A stretch of 64,000 nt of DNA from CALGLS01 sp047626155. GTDB lineage: Bacteria; Bacteroidota; Bacteroidia; Chitinophagales; Saprospiraceae. Within the stretch, counting starts at the first letter, position 1. Each line of letters opens with the position of its first letter. The position numbers and the translations under genes are program-made. Under the pieces are notes generated by a model that worked only from the letters and a program-made list of their open reading frames with translations, did not search any database and had not been told where the DNA came from. Below, piece by piece: positions 55,456 to 63,843 of this stretch. Location of the stretch: contig JBLHRR010000010.1 in NCBI GenBank assembly GCA_047626155.1, forward strand, positions 1 to 64,000, read 5' to 3'.

Positions 55456-56901
55456 CTAAGTGGCAAGTACTCCCTTCAAAGTAGCACTCGTCACTTCCAG
55501 TACCTTCACCATCACATAATCTCCAGGTTTCAATCCTTCTGCTTTTGGAAAAATAACCATCTTATTCTGAGAGTTTCGACCTTTAAAGTCATCCTCTGAT
55601 TTTTTAGATGTTCCTTCGATAAGTACTTCGAAAGTTTTTCCAATATCCAATTTATTATGCTCGTGTGAGACAGCGCGTTGGACGTCTACGATTTCTGCCA
55701 GTCTTCTTTTTTTATCATCGTAAGGCACATCGTCTTCGTACTTTCTGGCCGCTAAAGTTCCTGGCCGTTCCGAGTAGTAGAACATGTAAGACATAGAATA
55801 TTTCGCCCACTTAATCATGCTGATGGTCTCCAGATGGTCTTCTTCCGTTTCCGTACAAAAGCCGGTGATGATGTCAGAAGAAATGGCGCAGTCTGGCATG
55901 AGCTCGTAGATGCGGTTTACTCGTTCGGTATACCATTCACGAGTATAAGTTCGGTTCATTAATTTCAAAACACGACTGTTCCCTGACTGAACCGGCAGGT
56001 GAATGTATTTACAGATGTTCTTGTATTTCTTCATTGTAAACAAAACCTCATCGGTAATGTCTTTCGGATGCGAAGTAGAAAAACGGATACGCATATCAGG
56101 GTGTACCTGTGCCACCATTTCCAATAAATTAGAAAATGTAACTACATTGTTATTTTCTGGATTGGTCCATTTGAAAGAATCTACATTTTGCCCAAGTAAG
56201 GTTACTTCTTTGTATCCTTTTTCATAAAGATCCATCGCTTCAGCTACAATACTAAAGGCATTCCGACTTCGCTCGCGACCTCTGGTATAAGGTACCACGC
56301 AAAAGGAACACATATTATCACAACCGCGCATAATGGAAATGAAAGCAGCAACGCCATTGGAATCCAAACGCAGTGGGCTGATGTCGGCATAGGTCTCTTC
56401 TCTGGAAAGAAAAACATTTACGCCTTTATCGCCGTCTGTCGCTTGTGCCACCAATTTGGGCAAATCGCGGTAAGCGTCTGGTCCAGCTACGATGTCTACT
56501 AATTTCTCCTCTTCTAGGAATTTAGCTTTCAAGCGCTCAGCCATACAACCGAGTACGCCGACTAGGGTTCCTGGTCTTTTTCGTTTTACCTGATTGAATT
56601 GCTTCAATCGTTTACGAACGGTTTGCTCCGCCTTTTCACGAATGGAGCAGGTATTGATGAGGATAAGGTCCGAGTCGAAAGCATCTTTCGTAGGGGTATA
56701 GCCAATTTCGGCAAGAATAGAAGCTACAATTTCACTGTCGCTAAAATTCATCGCACAGCCATAGCTTTCGATATAGAATTTCTTATCGGTCTTTTTCCCC
56801 TGCATTTGCTCTTTGTAGAAGACGTCGCCCTGCTTATCTTCTGGCAATGGGGTATTGGAATCGGATCGTAAATTATCCAGTGTAGGATTGTCGTTATACA
56901 T
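55456..56901 (-). CDS. miaB: tRNA-2-methylthio-N6-dimethylallyladenosine synthase MiaB
   Basis: 481 residues. Radical SAM methylthiotransferase acting on A37 of certain tRNAs. The N-terminal UPF0004 domain (about 40-160) has the auxiliary-cluster cysteines in S-Y-G-C-A-M-N, N-T-C-S-I-R-E and G-C-M-A-E-R. The radical SAM motif C-D-N-M-C-S-F-C is near residue 195, in R-G-C-D-N-M-C-S-F-C-V-V-P-Y-T-R-G. A C-terminal TRAM domain covers about 415-480. Length is normal. It begins a leftward cluster that runs through lptE towards secG. Confidence 0.96.
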   Translation of the reverse strand: MYNDNPTLDNLRSDSNTPLPEDKQGDVFYKEQMQGKKTDKKFYIESYGCAMNFSDSEIVASILAEIGYTPTKDAFDSDLILINTCSIREKAEQTVRKRLKQFNQVKRKRPGTLVGVLGCMAERLKAKFLEEEKLVDIVAGPDAYRDLPKLVAQATDGDKGVNVFLSREETYADISPLRLDSNGVAAFISIMRGCDNMCSFCVVPYTRGRERSRNAFSIVAEAMDLYEKGYKEVTLLGQNVDSFKWTNPENNNVVTFSNLLEMVAQVHPDMRIRFSTSHPKDITDEVLFTMKKYKNICKYIHLPVQSGNSRVLKLMNRTYTREWYTERVNRIYELMPDCAISSDIITGFCTETEEDHLETISMIKWAKYSMSYMFYYSERPGTLAARKYEDDVPYDDKKRRLAEIVDVQRAVSHEHNKLDIGKTFEVLIEGTSKKSEDDFKGRNSQNKMVIFPKAEGLKPGDYVMVKVLEVTSATLKGVLAT

Positions 56902-57120
56902 ATTTTTTTCTTTTGCAGTGCAAATATAGGGGTTTTAAAGCATAAAGGATGACATTTTGTCAGATGATTGCCGTGGTTTGTGTGTTCTGTTTTTTCAACT
57001 TCAAATCAACTTCAAATCAACTTCAATGGGAACTTCAATTCCCACTATTTCCCGATCGTATTTTTAAATCACCCAGAGGGCGCAGAGAGCGCAGAGCGAG
57101 ATGCGTTAGCTGCGTTTTGT

Positions 57121-57138
57121 TCTGCGGCCTCTGCGTGA
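57121..57138 (-). repeat. 18-bp dispersed sequence, copy 2
   Basis: TCTGCGGCCTCTGCGTGA, the exact reverse complement of 43562-43579. It is also partly complementary to CACCCAGAGGGCGCAGAG just upstream. Confidence 0.6.
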
Positions 57139-57314
57139 GTAACCACACTAAAACTGAGAATCCACAATGAGGTATTGATTTTGCATATAGAAAAGGAATA
57201 ATATTAAAAGCCAAAGAGCTGTAAACAGAATTTGAAATATACAGCCACTTTGCATTATCAAGTTAGCAGCTCATTCCGCAGAAAAACGTTGCGCCTTTGC
57301 GGTTACTTCTCACC

Positions 57315-57322
57315 TAAATTTG
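57315..57322 (+). promoter_or_regulatory. Candidate -7 promoter box TAAATTTG
   Basis: Exact TAnnTTTG match, 49 bp before the start of the haloperoxidase-like gene; a TTG lies within a plausible -33 distance upstream. Confidence 0.5.
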
Positions 57323-57370
57323 TGAAAGTTTCTCGTAGCTTTGCGGAAGAACTAATAAACAATCACCAAA

Positions 57371-58693
57371 ATGAAGTTACCACAATACCTAATACTTATT
57401 TTTCTATTCTGTTTGACGGCCTGCGAAACCAGCAATCCGAATTTTCAAGCGGAAGCCAAAAACGCGACTTATATCCATCAGTCCGTAAAAAAATTAACAG
57501 ATATAATTGTCAATGATATTTTTTCGCCGCCAGTAGCGAGCCGGAATTATCTGTATCCTTGCGTTGCCGCCTATGAAGTGCTGGTGCAGGATTATCCAGC
57601 ATATAAATCTTTGCAGGGGCAGATTGGTGATTTGAGTGCTGTGCCCCAGAAAGAAGCTGGGAAAGAGTATTGTTTGCCGCTCGCCGCAACCCAGGCTTTT
57701 ATGATCACGGGGAAGGCATTGATTTTTTCGGAAGATGTGATGGAAGAATTTGAGGAAAAAATAAAAACAGAGTTTATGGCGATGAATATGCCGCCCGAAG
57801 TTTTTGATCGTTCTTTGGCTTATGGGAATGCAGTGAGTAAGCACATTCTCGATTGGGCCGATAAGGACATGTACAAGCAAACCCGAACTTTTCCAAAATA
57901 TGCCATTCCAGAAGATTTGACGAAGTGGACACCGACGCCGCCTGATTACATGGATGCCATCGAGCCACATTGGAATAAAATCCGTCCGATGATTTTGGAT
58001 TCGGCTGCGCAGTTTACACCACCGCCACCGACGCCATTTAATATGGACAAAGACAGTAAGTTTTATGCAGAGTTAATGGAAGTGTACCATGCAGTAAAAG
58101 ATGCAGGGAAAGAGGAACTGGAGATTGCGAGTTTTTGGGATTGTAATCCTTTCGTATCTCATCATACTGGTCACGTAATGTATGCCACTAAAAAAATAAC
58201 ACCGGGAGGGCATTGGATGAATATTGCTTCGGTAGCTGCTAAGAAAACAGATGCGGATATTATGAAAACGATGCACACTTACACGATGACATCCATTGCT
58301 TTGTTTGATGGTTTCATTGCTTGTTGGGATGAGAAATATCGCTCTAGTTTAGTGCGACCAGAAACGGTGATCAACCGTCAGTTGGATGAGGAGTGGAAGC
58401 CGACTTTGCAGACGCCACCGTTTCCAGAGCATACTAGTGGGCATAGTGTTATATCTAGTGCAGCAGCGGTAGCATTGACAGAAATTTACGGAGATAATTT
58501 TGCTTTTGTTGATAGCACGGAAGTGGAATTTGGTTTGCCGGCGAGGAGTTTTACTTCTTTTATTCAGGCTTCGGAAGAGGCGGCGGTTAGCCGATTGTAT
58601 GGTGGGATTCATTATCGCCCGGCTATTGATTATGGGGTGGACCAGGGGAGAGCAGTAGGGGAGTTGTTGAAGAAGAAGGTGAAGTTTAAGTAA
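57371..58693 (+). CDS. Vanadium-dependent haloperoxidase / PAP2-family lipoprotein
   Basis: 440 residues. Signal with lipobox L-T-A-C, so membrane-anchored. The phosphatase/haloperoxidase signature is complete in outline: K-x6-R-P (K-Y-R-S-S-L-V-R-P, about residue 321), the S-G-H motif in P-E-H-T-S-G-H-S (about 352-359), and S-R-x5-H in S-R-L-Y-G-G-I-H (about 404-411). In vanadium haloperoxidases these residues bind vanadate and supply the catalytic histidines; the same fold serves as acid phosphatase. The N-terminal helical part matches the bacterial vanadium-type relatives. Halide specificity cannot be read from sequence. Confidence 0.88.
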   Translation: MKLPQYLILIFLFCLTACETSNPNFQAEAKNATYIHQSVKKLTDIIVNDIFSPPVASRNYLYPCVAAYEVLVQDYPAYKSLQGQIGDLSAVPQKEAGKEYCLPLAATQAFMITGKALIFSEDVMEEFEEKIKTEFMAMNMPPEVFDRSLAYGNAVSKHILDWADKDMYKQTRTFPKYAIPEDLTKWTPTPPDYMDAIEPHWNKIRPMILDSAAQFTPPPPTPFNMDKDSKFYAELMEVYHAVKDAGKEELEIASFWDCNPFVSHHTGHVMYATKKITPGGHWMNIASVAAKKTDADIMKTMHTYTMTSIALFDGFIACWDEKYRSSLVRPETVINRQLDEEWKPTLQTPPFPEHTSGHSVISSAAAVALTEIYGDNFAFVDSTEVEFGLPARSFTSFIQASEEAAVSRLYGGIHYRPAIDYGVDQGRAVGELLKKKVKFK

Positions 58694-59180
58694 AAAAATT
58701 GCCTCTTTTCAGGGGCTCTTATGTACTTTGTTTAAATGATATAAAATGCCGCTGATAACTTGTTTGTCAGCAGTATTTTAACTTTATCTATGAGAAAGTA
58801 ATTTTTATATTCCGGCTATTTTTAGATTTGTTTTTCTATATAAAGCCTGAAAAATCTAATTTTTTTCTTAGTGTTTTTTTCTCTTTCAGTATATTATGAG
58901 GTGGAAGTATAAGCTGAATCCCGTTATCTGAAAGTTTAAATCTCCCGAAGTACTTACTTATAACAAAATACAGGCAGAAATTCCTTTTCAATTCTTATAT
59001 TTGTAAGGACTGAATAAAACACAACAACCAAACTTTTGATGACTATTCCAATACCTTTGAGGCGGATGAAATGCAAAGCATTTTCCGAGTGAGCGCGGGC
59101 GAACGCGAGACGAACGTAGGAGGACGAGGAGTGGGCAGAAGTTGTGGCAGTAGGAAGATTGAAATAGTAAATAAAAAAAA
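58694..59180. other. Intergenic region upstream of the alpha/beta hydrolase
   Basis: No gene was seen. A TATATTTG box at 58996-59003 is a candidate promoter. A GC-rich patch of GAGCGCGGGCGAACGCGAGA type lies near 59091-59110, in contrast to the AT-rich surroundings, and looks like an inserted repeat. Confidence 0.4.
58996..59003 (+). promoter_or_regulatory. Candidate -7 promoter box TATATTTG
   Basis: Exact TAnnTTTG match in the 5' region of the hydrolase gene, about 180 bp before its start codon; a T-rich stretch lies upstream. Confidence 0.4.
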
Positions 59181-60068
59181 ATGGCACAAAGCATAACATA
59201 CTACCTCACTCTATTTGTTCTAAAACTAAAAGGCATAAAAAAAGGCTTCAGTAAAGATCCAATTAATTTCAAAAAAATAAGAAGAGAAGATGTTCCTCAT
59301 CCAAAAGGTAAGTTCTTCAAACAAAATCAAGGAAGTAATTTTAAAGTTTTGAAAACGGAAGTCACTGAGGTGAAGCGAAATAAAAATTCCAATAGTTTAT
59401 TAATATTCATTCACGGCGGTGCTTTTATTTCTGGCCCCGCGAAACATCATTGGGATACGATCCAAGAAATCGCTAAGCAAACAAATCATACCATTTGGAT
59501 GTGTAATTATCCAAAGGCTCCAGAGCATAAGATTTTAGAAATTTCAGAAAATATAGATGCGGTATACAAGGTTGCATTAGAGAAGTATGAAGGCAAACAA
59601 ATTATGCTTATTGGAGATTCTGTGGGAGGAACTTTAATTGCCGCACTCACTCAACGGTTAGTCAAAAACAACAATGAACTTCCGCGTAAGATTATCCTTG
59701 TTTCCCCGGTTATGGATGCCACGATGTCTAACCCTGAAATAGACGAGATAGATTTGATTGACCCCATGTTGTCTAAGGTGGGTGTGCTTAGTGCGAAGAA
59801 AATGTGTGCTGGGAATGATGATTTAAAAAACGTAATGATTTCTCCAATAAATGGTAGCTTCGAAAAATTTCCTAGGACCATTTTATTTTTAGGGGAATAT
59901 GATATTACTTATCCGGATCAGCAATTGGCGGTTCAGAAAATGATTAAGGCTAAGGTTGATGTTGAAGTAATCGAAGGGGAGAGGATGCCGCATATTTGGC
60001 CGTTTTTGCCGGTTATGAAAGAGGCGGGAATGGCTTTAGAGGAGATCATAAAGAGGTTGAATAATTAA
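59181..60068 (+). CDS. Alpha/beta hydrolase, HGG-type esterase/lipase
   Basis: 295 residues of the hormone-sensitive-lipase-like alpha/beta hydrolase family. The oxyanion-hole motif H-G-G is in L-I-F-I-H-G-G-A-F (about residue 78). The nucleophile elbow G-D-S-V-G-G is at about 144-149 with Ser as nucleophile. A likely catalytic Asp is in G-E-Y-D-I-T-Y-P (about 238) and the His in M-P-H-I-W-P-F (about 272). No signal peptide; it probably hydrolyses small carboxylic esters in the cytoplasm. Substrate unknown. It is followed at 43 bp by the GDCCVxC gene. Confidence 0.9.
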   Translation: MAQSITYYLTLFVLKLKGIKKGFSKDPINFKKIRREDVPHPKGKFFKQNQGSNFKVLKTEVTEVKRNKNSNSLLIFIHGGAFISGPAKHHWDTIQEIAKQTNHTIWMCNYPKAPEHKILEISENIDAVYKVALEKYEGKQIMLIGDSVGGTLIAALTQRLVKNNNELPRKIILVSPVMDATMSNPEIDEIDLIDPMLSKVGVLSAKKMCAGNDDLKNVMISPINGSFEKFPRTILFLGEYDITYPDQQLAVQKMIKAKVDVEVIEGERMPHIWPFLPVMKEAGMALEEIIKRLNN

Positions 60069-60111
60069 GTAGCTTTTATTAAAAGCTAACTATTAGAATA
60101 ATAAAAGCAAT

Positions 60112-60327
60112 ATGAATAATAATACTATTAGACTTCAATCAACAATCACTTGCCCCGAATGTTCTTTTTCAAAAGAAGAAACGATGCCAACAGATGCCTG
60201 TCAATATTTCTATGACTGCGAAAATTGTAAAATAATTTTAAAACCTAAGAAGGGGGATTGTTGTGTGTATTGTACCTATGGAACCGTAGCTTGTCCACCG
60301 ATTCAAGAAGGTAATAGTTGTTGCTAA
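60112..60327 (+). CDS. GDCCVxC-domain small cysteine-rich protein
   Basis: 71 residues, nine cysteines. An N-terminal C14-x2-C17 pair, C30, then C36-x2-C39 and the diagnostic G-D-C-C-V-Y-C-T-Y-G-T-V-x-C-P-P-I-Q near 48-65, ending S-C-C. The family is annotated as GDCCVxC proteins, some members having selenocysteine at the VxC position; here that codon is a normal Cys. Such genes often sit near mercury or metal-handling genes, but none is adjacent here. A metal-binding or redox role is likely, not established. Confidence 0.85.
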   Translation: MNNNTIRLQSTITCPECSFSKEETMPTDACQYFYDCENCKIILKPKKGDCCVYCTYGTVACPPIQEGNSCC

Positions 60328-60408
60328 TGTCTACTGGCGCGGCCCTCTTTTCGGATTGATTTTTTTCTCAAACCAGCTTCCGTAAAAGCCTTGAAATATA
60401 ACGAGTTA

Positions 60409-62172
60409 TTACAATTCCCCAATCTGCACCTTCCACAAATCCGAATAAATTCCTGATTTTGCTAACAACTCTTGATGCGTTCCACTCTCTGAAATATTGC
60501 CATCTTTTAATACAATAATTTTGTTCGCATGACGAAGTGTAGAAAGTCGGTGAGCTATAATTAAAGCGGTTTTCCCTTCGGTCAATTGATTTAAACTTTG
60601 TTGAATGGCTCGTTCTGTTTCCGTATCAACGGCACTTGTTGCTTCATCTAAAATCAAAATTGGTGCATTTTTTAAAATGGCTCTTGCAATACTTAAACGT
60701 TGTCGTTGTCCGCCAGAAAGTTTAACGCCTCGTTCGCCAACTATCGTTTCGTACCTTTCAGGCAACTGCATAACAAAATCATGTAATTCTGCTTTTTCTG
60801 CTGCTATGATAATTTCTGCTGTCGAAATATTGCCTATTCCATAAGCAATGTTTTCGGCAATGGTTCCGTGAAAGAGGTAAACATCTTGACTAACTAAACC
60901 GATGCTTTTTCTCAATTTAGTCAAGTCCCAATTTTTTAAATTTTGATTATCAATTTTAATTTCACCAGTATCAACATCGTACAAACGGAGTAATAATTTA
61001 ATCAAAGTCGTTTTTCCAGAACCTGTTGTTCCTGCAATTCCAACCGTTTCGCCAGCTTTTACATTAATAGTTATACCGTTGATAATTTTCAAATCATTTG
61101 GATAGGAAAAATGAATATCCTGCAAAGTAATATCGCCTTTTACGATTTCTATTTGCACAGGCTGTACAGGATTTGGAATTTCGTTTGGTGCGTCGATTAA
61201 ACCAAAAATTCGTCTTACACTGGCTTTCGCCCGTTCTAATTCATCAAAAATACTTCCCAGACGAGTGAGCGGCCAAAGCACTCGCTGAATCATCATTGCA
61301 AAAAGCGTCAATTCTCCAACAGTCAGTTTTCCATTTCCTATTATAATCCAATAGGCACCCAAAGACATCGTTGCACCAAAACCTATTGCAATTAACATTC
61401 TAATCAAAGGAATATAAGCCGCCGAAAATTTAATGGCTTGAAAGTTCTTATCTCGATAATTTTCAGAAACTTTTTCCACTCTTTCTGTTTCGTAATTTTC
61501 TGCGGTAAAACTTTTAATGACTAAAATTCCCGAAATATTATTTTCTAAGCGACTGCTTAATTCACCAACGGCTTTCCGAACTTCTCTATAATAAGGTCCA
61601 ATTAAACGTTGAAAATAAAAATTACCGATAAGAATCAGCGGAATCGGTAAAAATCCAATTAAAGTCAATTCCCACGAAACACCAAACAGCCAAATCGAAG
61701 CGAAAATGAGTAAGGTTATTAATTGTATGATTTCATTAAAACCCGTATTTAAAAAACGTTCTAATTGATTAATGTCATCATTTAAGATTGCCATTAAATT
61801 ACCGGTTCGGTTATTTTCAAAATAAGCAATTTCCCGACTTTGCATTTGCTTATAAGCATCCAGACGTAAGTCATGCTGTACTCTTTGAGCCAATCGCATA
61901 AAACCCAATTTCAATAACCATTCTGTAAAACTTTCGACACCAAAAATAATAACGATCAAAAAACCAAAAAATAGTGCAATCGACAAAGGTGTTGAAACAT
62001 TAAAATATGCTGCTATCCATCCCGGCGTATTTCCGCTAACGGAATCAATCAACCAGCCAACCATAATAGGGGGCATCAAATCAACAATCTTATTGATAAT
62101 ACTTATGAGAATCGTAAAATTTATCTTCCCAGAATAGGCACCTAAGTATTTAAAAAGTCTTCGTAGTTCCAT
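60409..62172 (-). CDS. ABC exporter, fused permease/ATPase
   Basis: About 587 residues from the Met at 62172 (M-E-L-R-R-L-F-K-Y-L); a start at 62199 would add nine residues. Six transmembrane helices form the N-terminal 320 residues (P-P-I-M-V-G-W-L-I-D-S; F-G-F-L-I-V-I-I-F-G-V; I-T-L-L-I-F-A-S-I-W-L). The nucleotide-binding domain at about 335-575 has Walker A G-T-T-G-S-G-K-T-T, Q-loop S-Q-D-V-Y-L-F, signature L-S-G-G-Q-R-Q-R-L-S-I-A-R-A, Walker B I-L-I-L-D-E-A-T-S-A and the H-loop I-A-H-R-L-S. A homodimeric exporter of lipid or drug type (MsbA/MdlB-like); substrate unknown. It looks more AT-rich than the flanking genes. Confidence 0.93.
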   Translation of the reverse strand: MELRRLFKYLGAYSGKINFTILISIINKIVDLMPPIMVGWLIDSVSGNTPGWIAAYFNVSTPLSIALFFGFLIVIIFGVESFTEWLLKLGFMRLAQRVQHDLRLDAYKQMQSREIAYFENNRTGNLMAILNDDINQLERFLNTGFNEIIQLITLLIFASIWLFGVSWELTLIGFLPIPLILIGNFYFQRLIGPYYREVRKAVGELSSRLENNISGILVIKSFTAENYETERVEKVSENYRDKNFQAIKFSAAYIPLIRMLIAIGFGATMSLGAYWIIIGNGKLTVGELTLFAMMIQRVLWPLTRLGSIFDELERAKASVRRIFGLIDAPNEIPNPVQPVQIEIVKGDITLQDIHFSYPNDLKIINGITINVKAGETVGIAGTTGSGKTTLIKLLLRLYDVDTGEIKIDNQNLKNWDLTKLRKSIGLVSQDVYLFHGTIAENIAYGIGNISTAEIIIAAEKAELHDFVMQLPERYETIVGERGVKLSGGQRQRLSIARAILKNAPILILDEATSAVDTETERAIQQSLNQLTEGKTALIIAHRLSTLRHANKIIVLKDGNISESGTHQELLAKSGIYSDLWKVQIGEL

Positions 62173-62337
62173 AGCCACGAAAGTACGACTTTCCATCATA
62201 GTAATGATGGCAACATTATGATGGCAATATTTTGAAATAGTTCAATGATCGAGCAAATACGAGGTGGGATTTCTTATTGAAAAGTATAGTATCTTGGTGG
62301 AACCTTTCGCTAATGAGTATACAAACAACCTCAAAAA

Positions 62338-63843
62338 ATGAATAACCAGAAAAGAAGAAAATTTATCAAAGATGCACTTCTCGCATTGCCTTCCTTTGCT
62401 TTCGTTTTTTACATCATGTGGCGAAGACGATGATCCAATATCAACAGACAAAAAAATAATAATCATTGGTGCAGGAATAGCAGGGCTTGCTGCCGCAAAA
62501 CATTTCAAAGATAAAGGGATAGCGGTTGTTGTAATTGAAGCACAAGAAAAGGTGGGAGGAAGGCTTTGTACAGATAGAAGTTTAGGAATTGCCTTTGATG
62601 AAGGTGCGAGTTGGATACATGGCCCTGATGGAAACCCAATCACCTCGCTGGCAGATTCCGCTGGAGCAAATACTTTTTTGACAGGCGATGATAACGTTGC
62701 CGTTTTTGATACGGATGGATCTATGTATGCGGACAGTGCGCTTGATACTGCGGAAGCTCTTTTTGATGACGCAATAGACTCATTGGATGGTAATGTCAAT
62801 GAAAACTTTCAGGACGTCTTCTACAATGCATACCCTCAATACCAGAACGACCGCCTCTGGACATACATGCTTTCTGCTTATTTGGAATTTGATGCAGGTG
62901 GCGATATTTCGAACTTATCTTCTTTAGATTTTTTCGATGATGAAGCATATAACGGAGATGATTTAATCATTACCAATGGTTTTGATAAGGTGGCTGATTT
63001 TTTAGCGGAAGGAATTGATGTTCGATTAAATACCAAAGTAGCTGGGATTGATTATGGGGATGAAAAAATTCAGGTGACCACTGACCAAGATGCTTTTGAA
63101 GCAGATTTTATTTCTTTTGAACCGGCTCTCCCAAGTCGCATTCAAAATCCCATTGATAAATTAAAGATGGGTGCGGTCAATAAGTTTCTATGCGTATGGG
63201 ATACTCCCTTTTGGGATACCGATTTACAGTACATTGGTTATACTGCTGAAACAAAAGGTAAGTTCAATTTTTTTATGAATATGGGGAAATTTACCAACGC
63301 GAATGCTTTAATGGGATTAACGATTGGAGACTATTCAAAGCCAACAGAAGAGATGACCGATGCTCAGGTTATAGCGGACATAATGAATAGTTTAAAAGCT
63401 ATTTATGGAAACAGTATTCCAGATCCAACGAATATGCTAAGAACAAAATGGAGTTCTAATGAATTTACTTTTGGTTCTTATTCTTATGGGTACTCCGTCA
63501 TATATAGTGGGTAGATCAGGGCTGATCAGGGTAGATAGGTAGATCAGGGTTCCCTTGATATGCGTCATTTTACGTTAATTCACGTAAGTGGGAACCCTGA
63601 TCCACCCTGATCCGCCCTCATCTACCCTGATCAACCCTAAATGCGAAATCCACTAAATATGGCCAAGAACCTTCTTATGCGACCAATGGAACTCGGAGTT
63701 CTGATTTTGAAGAGTTTGAAGAGCCAATTGACAACAAGTTATTTTTTGCGGGAGAGCATACCAATAGGGATTACCGGGGGACTGTTCATGGGGCGTATGA
63801 AAGCGGAATTCGAGAGGCTAAGAAGGTAGCGGATTTGTTATAA
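62338..63843 (+). pseudogene. FAD-dependent amine oxidase, broken by frameshift and insertion
   Basis: The intact version would be a Tat-exported flavin amine oxidase of about 450 residues. The ATG at 62338 opens a Tat-like signal (K-R-R-K-F-I-K-D-A-L-L-A-L-P-S-F) that fails at a T6 run (62405-62410); with one T fewer it continues F-T-S-C-G-E-D-D-D, a likely lipobox. The frame then holds the FAD-binding motif I-I-I-I-G-A-G-I-A-G-L-A-A-A, G-G-R-L-C-T-D-R and D-E-G-A-S-W-I-H-G-P. It stops at 63514 inside an inverted-repeat insertion. Beyond it another frame resumes K-Y-G-Q-E-P-S-Y-A-T-N-G-T-R and ends with the classic F-F-A-G-E-H-T-N-R-D-Y-R-G-T-V-H-G-A-Y at 63843. The gene as read is inactive. 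Confidence 0.85.
63509..63638. mobile_element. 130-bp inverted-repeat (MITE/REP-like) insertion in the amine oxidase gene
   Basis: Left arm 63509-63554 and right arm 63590-63638 are inverted, built of GGGTnGATCA-like 10-bp units; the inner 12 bp ATCAGGGTTCCC / GGGAACCCTGAT match perfectly. The 35-bp centre has its own ACGTTAATTCACGT near-palindrome. No coding capacity. It splits the amine oxidase frame and adds a stop. Target-site duplication could not be defined. Confidence 0.7.

Larger units (their letters stand above)
56902..57370. other. Divergent intergenic region with CGCAGAG-type repeats
   Basis: 470 bp without a gene. GC-rich repeats at about 57069-57138 (GGCGCAGAGAGCGCAGAGCG and the exact 18-bp match to 43562-43579) form an inverted structure. 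A promoter-like box for the rightward gene is at 57315. Confidence 0.5.

Noticed and set aside
62242..62799. 185-codon minus-strand frame
   Set aside because: Antisense shadow of the amine oxidase, whose FAD-binding motif is clear on the plus strand.
63641..63829. 62-codon plus-strand frame after the insertion
   Set aside because: Wrong frame: the adjacent frame gives the conserved amine-oxidase C terminus (F-F-A-G-E-H-T).
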